From: JACKJA01 sp050297015
GTDB lineage: Bacteria > Pseudomonadota > Alphaproteobacteria > Micavibrionales > Micavibrionaceae
Assembly (NCBI GenBank): GCA_050297015.1
Contig: JBNKRZ010000032.1
Span: 1-64,000 of the forward strand
Direction: 5' to 3'
Length of the DNA stretch: 64,000 nucleotides
The notes below the pieces were generated by a model. The model worked only from the letters and a program-made list of their open reading frames with translations. It ran no database searches and was not told the DNA's origin. Of this stretch, positions 52,267 through 61,004 are shown piece by piece; position 1 is the first letter of the stretch, and each line of letters opens with the position of its first letter. The translations under genes were made by a program, and so were the position numbers.

Positions 52267-52833
52267 ATGATCGTGCCCCCAAAGAACCTTTTCTGCGCTC
52301 TGGCTATTGTCACGATATCTTCTGCTTTCACGTCGCCTGTTTTTGCACAAAATCTGTTTTCCGATCCAAAGGGATACATTCAAAAATTCATAGGGAAAAG
52401 TAAAAAAGAGCCCTCTCAAAAGAGACCGCGCGCCCCTATTCATTTTGGAGAAACAAACATCCCGCCTGCACAGCGCCATACGAGAGCTGCCGAAGGGGCA
52501 TTTCGCAGCATGATGAACGCCATAGATTCCTCGAATGAAAAAGCGGCTGCTGTATCGGCGCAACAAAAACAACAAGCCTTGCAACAAGAAATGATTGCTA
52601 ACATAGAAAAAATACAAGACAGCTGGGATGCCCTCCTTGAAGAAGCATACACGCCCCAAATAGACCTCGCCGATGCACAATTCCCGGGGTTTGATGGAAT
52701 GCACCCAAGCTTCGAAAAAACAGAAAATAAAAAAACCAATTTATTCTACCGGGGAGAAACAAACAAAACACCGCAGCGTCTATTCCAACCGCAATCTTTA
52801 AACATCAACAAGAGACAAAAGAGCGACTATTAA
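52267..52833 (+). CDS. exported hypothetical protein
   Basis: A 188-residue protein with a clear signal peptide cut at VFA|QN (after residue 27). The mature part is basic and polar: a Lys-rich start, a helical Ala/Gln segment (AVSAQQKQQALQQEMIANIEKIQDSWDALLEEA), then an Asn/Lys-rich tail. It has no cysteine in the mature part. AGGAG lies 11 bases upstream, with tandem candidate promoters further up. It is first in a group of exported proteins of unknown role; no family was recognised. Confidence 0.72.
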   Translation: MIVPPKNLFCALAIVTISSAFTSPVFAQNLFSDPKGYIQKFIGKSKKEPSQKRPRAPIHFGETNIPPAQRHTRAAEGAFRSMMNAIDSSNEKAAAVSAQQKQQALQQEMIANIEKIQDSWDALLEEAYTPQIDLADAQFPGFDGMHPSFEKTENKKTNLFYRGETNKTPQRLFQPQSLNINKRQKSDY

Positions 52834-52950
52834 TACACTGATAAACAACAAAAATATTTTATTTAACGGTTTTTTCATAAATTAAAGATAAAATTTTAGA
52901 TAAATGGGATTTTCCTCGCATTGAGGACAAACGATAGGAAAGGAATAATT

Positions 52951-53739
52951 ATGCGCTCATTCAATAAATATATTCTGGGGACAGCTATTGCTTTTATTTC
53001 ATTTTCCAGCGCAACGGCATACGCAGCGCCCATAAGCTTGATCCCCGGCGCGACTTCATCTTCCAGTTCCTCCTCATCAGTTTTCCGCCCTAATTCAGAC
53101 GACATAACAGTCACAAATGATGAATGGGCCACCGGCAACGAAGGAAATGCCGTCAGCAGACAAAGCACCCTTTTAAGCGCCTCATCAGGCAGAATCTCGT
53201 CTTATCAACAACAATGGCAAAACAGCCTTTCAGAGATTTTGGACACCGGCGGTCTCTTTGGAGATATCGCGGGCGCTTTAGGGGGATTTGACTTGGGAGA
53301 TCTGGGTGACCTAGGAGATATCAGTGACCTAGGAGATATAGATATTGAAGGCGCGTGGGATTCAGCCTCAGAGGAAATTACAACAGCCATAAACGACTTT
53401 GACGTAGATGCCGCGTTGAGTGATGCTGGAACGAGCATCATAGGGGCTGCATCTGATTACGCCGAGGGTGCTCTATCTGATACTATATCAGGAAGTGAGG
53501 CCCTTACCATAGTGAATAGTCTGGCTACAGGAGACATAAACGACTTTGACGTAAATGCCGCGTTGAGTGATGCTGGAACGAACCTCGTGGGGGGTGCATC
53601 TGATTTCGCCGAGGGTGCTCTATCTGATACTATATCAGGAAGTGAGACCCTTACCATAGTGGATGGTCTGGCTACAGGAGACATCACCTCAAGAAGCACC
53701 GGCGACACAGTAGAAGCAGTAACAGCCCTCATCCAATAA
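52951..53739 (+). CDS. exported Asp/Ser-rich protein with internal repeats
   Basis: A 262-residue protein from ATG 52951 (AAAGGA site); a frame ten codons longer is rejected because the signal peptide begins here. The signal ends at AYA|AP near residue 25. A Ser run follows, then an LGDxxD-type acidic repeat (about 110-128), then two copies of a 49-residue unit (148-196, 197-245) that are about 80 per cent identical. The composition is acidic, low in Lys and Arg, without cysteine, and suggests a secreted or surface protein, perhaps calcium binding. That function is a guess. Confidence 0.72.
   Translation: MRSFNKYILGTAIAFISFSSATAYAAPISLIPGATSSSSSSSSVFRPNSDDITVTNDEWATGNEGNAVSRQSTLLSASSGRISSYQQQWQNSLSEILDTGGLFGDIAGALGGFDLGDLGDLGDISDLGDIDIEGAWDSASEEITTAINDFDVDAALSDAGTSIIGAASDYAEGALSDTISGSEALTIVNSLATGDINDFDVNAALSDAGTNLVGGASDFAEGALSDTISGSETLTIVDGLATGDITSRSTGDTVEAVTALIQ
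53392..53685 (+). repeat. 147-bp tandem repeat, two copies
   Basis: Two adjacent copies with a period of exactly 147 bases inside the acidic exported-protein gene. Long blocks are identical (for example GCCGCGTTGAGTGATGCTGG), so the duplication is recent. The unit keeps the reading frame. Confidence 0.92.
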
Positions 53740-53875
53740 AATAGAGGAAATGTACACATTACGCACTTTAAGCTCCAATCATCTGGGGATTCAAAAGGAT
53801 TAGATCAAGATTCAAGATGACAAAAAAAACAAAATACTCTACCTTTAAAATACTAATATTGTTTGAGGTTTCTTG

Positions 53876-54760
53876 ATGTTTTTTCCTATTTTCCGTTCCA
53901 GAAATTTTTTATTCATCTCTGCGCGCCTTTCTTTTTTGGCTTTCGCGGTCATATTCGTATTATTCCCACAATCTGTTTCGGCACAGCCGGCAACAGCGTG
54001 CGATCCGGAATATATGGACGCTCTCGAAGCGCGAGCCTGGATGGAAGCACAACGGGAAATATCACAAAACCAAAACCTTATATTTAAACCGGATAGCGTT
54101 CTGGACTATACGTGCTTCAGATCTTTTCTAAGACACATCACAGCAACAGGAACCCTCTTCAGTGATGCCAGCCTTACAGCAACATCTATTCAAGCCATTG
54201 TGGGGGAATCCGTTACGTCTTACTTAGGTGCTAACTTTAACCATACGCCGCTTGGAGGGCGCGCAACAGTAGCTTATCCTGCGGAAGGGACCTCCGTTTA
54301 CGCATGTTCTCGCATGCAAGCTGTATGGGACATTGCGCGCTGCCAAAACTTCCAGCACCAGTCCCAGGATTCATTTTATGATTTTGACTGGTATACGAAC
54401 GATGCCAACGACCCCCGTCAGCTAACTTCCGCCTGCGCCGCAGCGCCGGGCACGTTGTACACATCCGCATTAGCTACGGCCTATAACGGGCATGAATCGC
54501 GCTACACACTATCGCCGGACAACAACCCGGCAATAGCCGATGGAACGGATTATCTTGAAGATACGGTTACAACATACTTCAATCGCATCTTACCTAGAGG
54601 CGCTACCAACCCATCGGGTGGCCCTGCCATAGCCTGTAGCAACCCACCAATCCGAACAGGGGTAACCGTTACTCGCTCTGGCATGTCCTCCTACCCCGAT
54701 GCTGTCTGTCCGAACCCTGGCTGTTCTTATAACCCGTCGGGATCAGGAAGCTGTAACTGA
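53876..54760 (+). CDS. exported cysteine-containing hypothetical protein
   Basis: A 294-residue protein from ATG 53876 with GAGG seven bases upstream; a TTG directly before it is less well placed. The signal peptide ends near VSAQ (residue 36). The mature part has nine cysteines, including CDPEY near its start, TCFRSF, and the C-terminal CPNPGC pair, and a segment EAQREISQNQNLIFKPDSVLDYTCF that looks like a conserved core. It is probably periplasmic or surface-exposed with disulfides. The family is not known to me; a role in a secretion or surface system is possible. Confidence 0.72.
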   Translation: MFFPIFRSRNFLFISARLSFLAFAVIFVLFPQSVSAQPATACDPEYMDALEARAWMEAQREISQNQNLIFKPDSVLDYTCFRSFLRHITATGTLFSDASLTATSIQAIVGESVTSYLGANFNHTPLGGRATVAYPAEGTSVYACSRMQAVWDIARCQNFQHQSQDSFYDFDWYTNDANDPRQLTSACAAAPGTLYTSALATAYNGHESRYTLSPDNNPAIADGTDYLEDTVTTYFNRILPRGATNPSGGPAIACSNPPIRTGVTVTRSGMSSYPDAVCPNPGCSYNPSGSGSCN

Positions 54761-54763
54761 TAC

Positions 54764-55024
54764 TTACTTGCGCCTTTCCGCTACCCAGCGCGCAACCTCT
54801 TTGCGCAAAGCCTCATCTTCGGGCTTCATGGCAAGAACACGCATAACTGTTTCCCAATTTTTTCGCTGGTCAATTTTTTCTTCCCCGGCTCCGGCACCGT
54901 TTATCACATCCCGCGTTTTCTTAAGTAATGCGGGGTCTATCTCCCGCCGCAAACGGCGTACATGCTCTAAGATGTCTTCTTGTAGACGCTTGCGGCGCGG
55001 CTTGTTGCAAAATGTGCAGCGCAT
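54764..55024 (-). CDS. small basic hypothetical protein with N-terminal CxxC
   Basis: An 86-residue protein opening MRCTFCNKPRRKR, so a two-cysteine knuckle precedes a long charged helix (EDILEHVRRLRREIDPALLKKTRDVI). AAGGA lies eight bases before the ATG. It is convergent with the exported-protein gene, 3 bases apart. A metal or nucleic-acid binding role is possible from the basic, CxxC-bearing start, without direct support. Confidence 0.6.
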   Translation of the reverse strand: MRCTFCNKPRRKRLQEDILEHVRRLRREIDPALLKKTRDVINGAGAGEEKIDQRKNWETVMRVLAMKPEDEALRKEVARWVAERRK

Positions 55025-55075
55025 AATTTATATCCTTTTTATATTGCCTGAACGTAAGGGGCTCATAGGGATGAC

Positions 55076-55103
55076 TTGCAAAAGGCGTAAAAAACCTTAT
55101 ACC
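55076..55103 (+). promoter_or_regulatory. candidate promoter for the Kdo transferase gene
   Basis: TTGCAA and TATACC are spaced 16 bases, each matching four consensus positions, about 36 bases before the ATG at 55140. Confidence 0.35.
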
Positions 55104-55139
55104 TTAGAAATTTACACATGAACTCCTAAAATAAAGTGA

Positions 55140-56465
55140 ATGAAACAGGGTTTTATGCTCTCTCTTTATACGTCGTTTACGGGGGCCTCCGCCCCCCTCC
55201 TCCGTTTTATCCTTAACCGCCGATGCAAACGCGGAAAAGAGGACCCCGTGCGCATATCCGAACGTATGGGGCAATATGAGCGCCCGCGCCCTGACGGCTC
55301 CTTATTATGGGTTCACGCGGCCAGCGTCGGTGAGGCACAATCGGCTCTGATCCTGATAGACGCGATAAAAAAAGATTCTCCAGACGTTAACATCCTCGTC
55401 ACAACGGGAACTCTTACATCGGCAACCCTGATGGAAAAACGCCTCCCCGAAGGCGCTTTCCACCAATTCTATCCTCTGGACCATCCCCGCTGGGTGAACA
55501 ACTTTCTCGATCACTGGCGCCCCGATGCCGCGCTTTGGCTAGAATCGGAGTTATGGCCCAACATGTTAATGCAGCTAAAAGTCCGCGATATCCCTGCGGC
55601 TTTAATTAACGCGCGCCTATCAGAACGCTCACAAAAAAAATGGCAGCGCGCCCCCGAAACGCTTCGGAAACTCTTGGATAGCTTTAATGTGATTTTAGCG
55701 CAAACGGAAAAAGACGCCGATACCTTCAAAACTTTTGGGGCCGCGCACGCCCTTTGCGCCGGGAATCTCAAATATAGCGCTACCCCACTGCCCTACGATA
55801 AAAAGGAATATGAAATACTGAGCAAGGCCATCGGCAACCGTCCAACATGGCTCTATGCCAGCACGCATAAGGGTGAGGAAGAAATAGCCTGCCGTCTTCA
55901 TAGCCATTTACAAAAAAAATTGCCTGATCTGCTAACCGTTATCGTACCGCGCCACCCCGAACGACGGGAAGAGATCAAAACCGTCTGTGAAAAATATGAC
56001 ATGAACACACGCATGCGCAGCGGACAAACCCATATCCCGGACGAAAAAACGCAAATTTATGTCGCCGATACGATTGGAGAGATGGGTCTATTTTACCGCC
56101 TGGTACCTTTGGCCTGCATCGGCCGCTCATTTAGCGCTGACGGTGGTGGTGGGCACAACCCGATCGAGGCCGCGCAACTGGAATGCGCGATCCTACACGG
56201 CCCTCGCGTTCAAAACCTGCAAAGTATCTATGACGACATGGACCAAGCGGGAGCGGCACTATGCCTGAAAGATGAAACGGATTTCCAAAAACGGCTAGAA
56301 CGCCTCATGACCGACGAAGAAGGCTTAATTGCCTTACAAAATAAAGCGCTGCGTTTTGCCCGGCAACACGAAAACGTCCTCCACACCGTTATGGATAAAA
56401 TCGCCCCAACTGTTCTTTCCGCCCTTCACGAACAGCGCCCCCCGAAAAAAAAAGCGGCCCTGTAA
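55140..56465 (+). CDS. waaA: 3-deoxy-D-manno-octulosonic acid transferase
   Basis: Adds Kdo to lipid IVA at the inner membrane, the first core-sugar step of LPS. The 441-residue GT-B protein shows an N-terminal membrane-associating helix, LLWVHAASVGEAQSALILI with the catalytic Glu, PLDHPRWVNNFLDHWRPD, ALWLESELWPNM and AACP-site block GGGHNPIEAAQLECAILHGP. It is complete. It forms a three-gene lipid A run with lpxK and an acyltransferase, overlapping or nearly so. Confidence 0.95.
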   Translation: MKQGFMLSLYTSFTGASAPLLRFILNRRCKRGKEDPVRISERMGQYERPRPDGSLLWVHAASVGEAQSALILIDAIKKDSPDVNILVTTGTLTSATLMEKRLPEGAFHQFYPLDHPRWVNNFLDHWRPDAALWLESELWPNMLMQLKVRDIPAALINARLSERSQKKWQRAPETLRKLLDSFNVILAQTEKDADTFKTFGAAHALCAGNLKYSATPLPYDKKEYEILSKAIGNRPTWLYASTHKGEEEIACRLHSHLQKKLPDLLTVIVPRHPERREEIKTVCEKYDMNTRMRSGQTHIPDEKTQIYVADTIGEMGLFYRLVPLACIGRSFSADGGGGHNPIEAAQLECAILHGPRVQNLQSIYDDMDQAGAALCLKDETDFQKRLERLMTDEEGLIALQNKALRFARQHENVLHTVMDKIAPTVLSALHEQRPPKKKAAL

Positions 56466-56467
56466 CC

Positions 56468-57487
56468 ATGCCCTTTAAAACCCCGACATTCTGGTATGGA
56501 AAAAGCGGAAAGCTGGCGCAATGGATGCGTATCCCGCTGGAAGGAGCGAGCCTCATTTACCAGGCGGGACGAGTACTTTCAAACATGGGAAAGCGTCCCT
56601 ATCAAAGCCATTTACCCGTTTTATGCATCGGGAATCTCGTCGCGGGTGGCAGCGGAAAAACACCTGTAGCCTTAGCACTCTATGATTTACTGATAAGCGA
56701 AAAGCTCTGTTCTGCGCCCTGTTTCCTAACGCGTGGCTATGGGGGCCGGGAAAAAGGCCCGCTCCGCGTTGAACCGAACACGCATGACGCCGCCGCCATC
56801 GGTGATGAACCGCTATTGCTTTCTACCAAAGGTCCCGTTGTTGTCTCGGCCAACCGCAAGGCCGGGGCGCAAAGAATCGAAACGCATGGCGCGGATGCCA
56901 TAGTAATGGATGACGGCCTGCAAAATCCGGGGCTGGCGAAGACGCTATCCTTCGTTGCGATTGACGGCCGGACGGGATTTGGCAACGGCAAACTTCTTCC
57001 AGCGGGGCCTTTACGCGAACCGCTAGCAACGGGCTTAGCGCGTGCGGATGCTTTCATCCTAATCGGCGAAGACCAATGCGGGGTGAAAGCCCTCCTGCCG
57101 CCGGACATCCCTGTTTTTCACGCCCACCTCGCCGTACCGCACAGCTGGATCGCCGATACGAAATCATCCTACATCGCCTTTACGGGATTGGGGCAACCAA
57201 ACAAATTCAAAGCATCTCTGGAGGATTTGAAAATTAAAATCGTCGATTGGCAGGCTTTTCCCGATCACCACACATACAGTGTTCAGGAACTAAGTCGTCT
57301 TGCCGAAAAGGCTCGCGAAAAAGGTGCGCGCCTGATTACAACGGAAAAAGACGCGGTAAAGATCCCTGAGCGGTTTATTCAGGAAAATCCGTTAGATATT
57401 TTACCGGTTGAAATTTGTTGGGAAGAGCCGGAAACATTAAAATCATTCTTGAGAAATAACCTTAAAAAGAATGCGCAACCATTATGA
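56468..57487 (+). CDS. lpxK: tetraacyldisaccharide 4'-kinase
   Basis: Phosphorylates the 4' position of the lipid A disaccharide, giving lipid IVA. The 339-residue protein has an N-terminal membrane helix, the P-loop GNLVAGGSGKTP (about 57-68), DDGLQNPGL and the ITTEKDAVKI tail motif. It starts 2 bases after waaA and overlaps the next gene by 4 bases. Confidence 0.95.
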   Translation: MPFKTPTFWYGKSGKLAQWMRIPLEGASLIYQAGRVLSNMGKRPYQSHLPVLCIGNLVAGGSGKTPVALALYDLLISEKLCSAPCFLTRGYGGREKGPLRVEPNTHDAAAIGDEPLLLSTKGPVVVSANRKAGAQRIETHGADAIVMDDGLQNPGLAKTLSFVAIDGRTGFGNGKLLPAGPLREPLATGLARADAFILIGEDQCGVKALLPPDIPVFHAHLAVPHSWIADTKSSYIAFTGLGQPNKFKASLEDLKIKIVDWQAFPDHHTYSVQELSRLAEKAREKGARLITTEKDAVKIPERFIQENPLDILPVEICWEEPETLKSFLRNNLKKNAQPL

Positions 57488-58344
57488 AACAATTAAGATA
57501 TTTTCTTGAATACATTTTCCTTCGTTTCATCATGATTCTGTTTGGGATAATGCCACTGGATACCGCATCCGCCGCCGGAGGATGGATCGGACGCACCATA
57601 GGACCGCGCCTTGCAACATCCCGTAAAGCACTCGCAAATCTGAAAGCGGCCCTTCCCAACCGCACTGATGAGGAATATACAGCCATCATACGCGGCATGT
57701 GGGATAATCTGGGGCGCGTGATGGCCGAATATCCGCATCTGAAAGAAATTGTCAGCGAACGCATAGAAATCAACGGCACAGAAATCCTGCAAAATATGAA
57801 GGATGACGACCAAACCGGGATCGTCTTCGGCGCTCATTTGGCAAACTGGGAGGCCGCCGCCCTGAGCATCCAAACAGCACTGCCGACCGACAGCATTTAT
57901 CGCGCCCCAAACAACCCGGCGGTTGACCGCCTATTGACCCGGGCGCGCAACATCACGGGCGATTTACAAGCCATCCCCAAATCAAAGACCGGAACGCGTC
58001 AGATATTACGTGCGATGAAAGACGGCCGCCACATCGGCATTCTGATCGACCAAAAATATAATGAGGGAATCGCCGCTCCCTTCTTTGGCCGGGAGGCGAT
58101 GACCAGCCCCGCCTTTGTCGAGCTGGCGCAAAAATTCAAATGCCCGCTTATTCCCGGCCGGATCGAGCGTCTTGATGGAGCGCATTTTCGGGTCACGATT
58201 GAGCCGCCATTGGCGCTATTCGATGAAACGGAGGCGGCGCTGCCCGTTGAAACTGTGATAAAGCAAGCGCATAAACTGTTAGAAAACTGGATCACCGCCT
58301 ATCCAGAACAATGGCTCTGGCTACATCGCCGCTGGCCTTCTTAA
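57484..58344 (+). CDS. lpxL: lipid A late acyltransferase (LpxL/LpxM family)
   Basis: A 286-residue inner-membrane acyltransferase with an N-terminal hydrophobic helix, catalytic His in GAHLANWEAAAL, IGILIDQKYNEG and IPGRIERLDGAHFRVTIEPP. It adds a secondary acyl chain to Kdo2-lipid IVA. Whether it acts as LpxL or LpxM cannot be told from sequence. The ATG overlaps the lpxK stop, so the three lipid A genes are coupled. Confidence 0.88.
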   Translation: MKQLRYFLEYIFLRFIMILFGIMPLDTASAAGGWIGRTIGPRLATSRKALANLKAALPNRTDEEYTAIIRGMWDNLGRVMAEYPHLKEIVSERIEINGTEILQNMKDDDQTGIVFGAHLANWEAAALSIQTALPTDSIYRAPNNPAVDRLLTRARNITGDLQAIPKSKTGTRQILRAMKDGRHIGILIDQKYNEGIAAPFFGREAMTSPAFVELAQKFKCPLIPGRIERLDGAHFRVTIEPPLALFDETEAALPVETVIKQAHKLLENWITAYPEQWLWLHRRWPS

Positions 58345-58353
58345 AAAGAAAGA

Positions 58354-59457
58354 TCACTCATAATAAGTTTCGCGGCCAGCCTTTACATCTCTTTCCGCCT
58401 GTTCGATCACCTGCGCCATCACAGCGCCATAGAGGGTTTTTCCTGCGGTCGTAAACAATGTTTCGCCGAGCTGTTCCCTCAAGAAAGCCAGAACAACCTT
58501 TGGCCCGGCAGAGCGCATCCCCCGCTCTTCCATAAACTTGATTGTTTCGCGTATGGTCCATTCATAGCTCATACCCGCGGATGACGCGATATCGGCTTCA
58601 TGCACCAACATCGCCATCAGGACCAGTTTCGGGTTTTCATCATAACGCCGCAGCTTGCCCATCATCATGAGGGAGACATCTTCCGTTTCCTCTTCCCAAA
58701 AATAATGCTGATATATTTTTTTCATGCGTACGCAAGGGCTGTTATCCCCGGCAAAGAACGTAATATCCGTACAAAAAACGATTGTTTCCACTGCACCAGC
58801 CACCTCATCATCAACCCCAACGGCTTTCAAATACGGCTTGGCAATATCAAAGGAACGCTGTTCCAGATAGCCCGGCGTATAGACACCATCCCGCACGTTA
58901 TCACCACCCTTATGCCCCAGATCGTGAACGCAAGAGCCAACAAGCAACACGGCAATATCTTCAGGCGTTAAAAACATGTCCGTATTCGCCGCGAGCTGGT
59001 TGTGAGTTGAAACCAAACGAATCGCGTGAAACAAAACTTTCCGGTAATGCTCGTTACCATGATAACGGCAGCCATTCGGCGCCTCCGCCATGATAGCGGA
59101 TAAAAACGCCCCCTTAACCACAGGACTGTTAACATCCAGTGCAAAAGCACGAACAGCCTGAGCAACGAGTGCCGGAAGCATCGGTCCGCTCCCCCGTTCT
59201 TCCCATTCAGCGAAAAGAACCGTTGTACGCGCACCGAAATCGGCAATTCCCTCTTCAAACAATAAATCTGCCGCATCATCCAGCCAAAGATAATCTTCCA
59301 CGAAGCGCGTTTTTAAAGAATCGCACAAATCAACGAGAAGCGATGCTTCTAGAAATTCTTCTTCCGGGAAATCTCCCTTGCACACAGGCTTCAAAGCCTC
59401 AAACAAAGGCAAAAAACTCTCATATGAATAAACAGAGAGGGGATTCTCTTGAGACAA
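58354..59457 (-). CDS. HD-type phosphohydrolase resembling cyclic-nucleotide phosphodiesterases
   Basis: A 367-residue soluble helical protein. The metal-ligand set reads YHGNEHY (H133, H137), CVHDLGHKG (H178, D179, H182) and CTDITFF (D231), the arrangement of class I cyclic-nucleotide phosphodiesterases rather than HD-GYP. There is no GAF, PAS or receiver domain; an N-terminal helical region of about 110 residues precedes it. The start is TTG with GGGAG ten bases upstream. It is convergent with lpxL. Substrate unknown: cAMP, cGMP or another phosphate ester. Confidence 0.75.
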   Translation of the reverse strand: MSQENPLSVYSYESFLPLFEALKPVCKGDFPEEEFLEASLLVDLCDSLKTRFVEDYLWLDDAADLLFEEGIADFGARTTVLFAEWEERGSGPMLPALVAQAVRAFALDVNSPVVKGAFLSAIMAEAPNGCRYHGNEHYRKVLFHAIRLVSTHNQLAANTDMFLTPEDIAVLLVGSCVHDLGHKGGDNVRDGVYTPGYLEQRSFDIAKPYLKAVGVDDEVAGAVETIVFCTDITFFAGDNSPCVRMKKIYQHYFWEEETEDVSLMMMGKLRRYDENPKLVLMAMLVHEADIASSAGMSYEWTIRETIKFMEERGMRSAGPKVVLAFLREQLGETLFTTAGKTLYGAVMAQVIEQAERDVKAGRETYYE

Positions 59458-59639
59458 AAATTTTCTCCCGGTAATTAAAGACAGGCACGGAAAACAAAGA
59501 AGAAGGCAAAAACCCTCCCCCTTTTATACCCTATCCCCTCTAAAACATGAAAAAGTTTTTACAGCTTCGTCTTGCGTAAAAGAGCGGAATTGCATAAATC
59601 AATAAGACAAACTTTATATGTGAGGATAAAAAACAAAGA

Positions 59640-60995
59640 ATGACCGATACGTGGACCCCGGCCAGCTGGCGTGACAAACCCGCCAAACAACTACCAACCT
59701 ATAACGATGAAGCGGCCTTAAAAGCCGTGGAAGAGCGTTTGGGAAAACTACCGCCGTTGGTCTTTGCCGGGGAAGCCCGCAACTTGCAAAAACAACTGGC
59801 GCAGGTAGCCGAAGGAAAAGCATTCCTGTTACAAGGCGGCGATTGCGCCGAAAGTTTTAATGAATTCGGTGCGGTTAAAATCCGTGACACCTTCCGTGTT
59901 ATCCTGCAAATGGCTGTGACATTGACCTTTGCGGGTTCCCTGCCCGTTGTTAAAATGGGCCGTATGGCCGGGCAATTCGCCAAGCCGCGCTCCGACGATT
60001 TTGAGGAAAAGAACGGCGTCAAGCTGCCGAGCTACCGCGGCGATATTATCAATGCGCTCGATTTCACTCCTGATTCGCGCGAGCCCGATCCGGAGCGGAT
60101 GATTCAGGCCTACAATCAAGCCGCTGCTACATTGAATCTCTTGCGCGCTTTTGCCACAGGGGGCTATGCCGACCTGCACCAAGTCCACCGCTGGAATCTT
60201 GACTTCGTTGCCGACAGCCCGCTAAAGGGCCGCTATAACGCGCTGGCCGAGGAAATCGGGCGCACAATGAATTTCATGAACGCGTGCGGCCTAACCAGCG
60301 AGCGCGCCCCGGATATCGTCAAGCAGACGGATTTCTATACTTGTCACGAAGCCTTACTTCTTCCCTATGAGGAAGCTCTGACCCGACAAGACAGCACGTC
60401 CGGCGACTGGTATGATTGCTCCGCGCACTTCCTGTGGATCGGCGCCCGTACGCACCAGACCGAAGGGGCACAGATCGAATTCGCCCGCGGCATCAACAAC
60501 CCGATCGGCCTGAAAGTCGGGCCGCATTTGGAGCCGGATGTTCTTGTCGAGCTGATCGACACGCTGAACCCGGAAAACATCCCCGGCCGTCTGACACTGA
60601 TCTCCCGTATGGGACATGAGGGCGTCGCCGATAAATTGCCGCCGCTTGTGCGCCGCGTAAAAGAAGAAGGCCGCAGCGTCGTGTGGTCTTGCGACCCCAT
60701 GCACGGCAATGTCTACAAAACCGGAAACGGTTACAAAACCCGAAACTTCGACCACATCATGGCTGAAATCAAAGGGTTCTTTGATGTTCACAAAGGCGAA
60801 GGCACGCACCCCGGCGGGATCCATCTAGAACTGACCGGACAAGATGTTACCGAATGTACGGGCGGCGCCAAGGAACTGGCCGAGGAACACCTGTCCGAGC
60901 GTTACCACACGGCTTGCGACCCGCGCCTGAACGCCAACCAAGCGCTGGAACTAGCATTCCTTGTGGCCGATGAGTTAAAGGGAATGGTGGGGTAA
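59640..60995 (+). CDS. aroF: 3-deoxy-7-phosphoheptulonate synthase, class II
   Basis: First enzyme of the shikimate pathway: phosphoenolpyruvate plus erythrose 4-phosphate to DAHP. The 451-residue protein is a class II (plant/Mycobacterium-like) enzyme, with LQGGDCAESF, the GRMAGQFAKPRS block, RISRMGHEGVADKLPPLVR-like and WSCDPMHGN segments. Class II enzymes have no similarity to E. coli AroFGH. Upstream 182 bases hold no gene; TTGCAT with an AT-rich stretch may be a promoter. The nearest GAGG is 14 bases from the ATG. Confidence 0.95.
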   Translation: MTDTWTPASWRDKPAKQLPTYNDEAALKAVEERLGKLPPLVFAGEARNLQKQLAQVAEGKAFLLQGGDCAESFNEFGAVKIRDTFRVILQMAVTLTFAGSLPVVKMGRMAGQFAKPRSDDFEEKNGVKLPSYRGDIINALDFTPDSREPDPERMIQAYNQAAATLNLLRAFATGGYADLHQVHRWNLDFVADSPLKGRYNALAEEIGRTMNFMNACGLTSERAPDIVKQTDFYTCHEALLLPYEEALTRQDSTSGDWYDCSAHFLWIGARTHQTEGAQIEFARGINNPIGLKVGPHLEPDVLVELIDTLNPENIPGRLTLISRMGHEGVADKLPPLVRRVKEEGRSVVWSCDPMHGNVYKTGNGYKTRNFDHIMAEIKGFFDVHKGEGTHPGGIHLELTGQDVTECTGGAKELAEEHLSERYHTACDPRLNANQALELAFLVADELKGMVG

Positions 60996-61004
60996 GAAAG
61001 ACCG

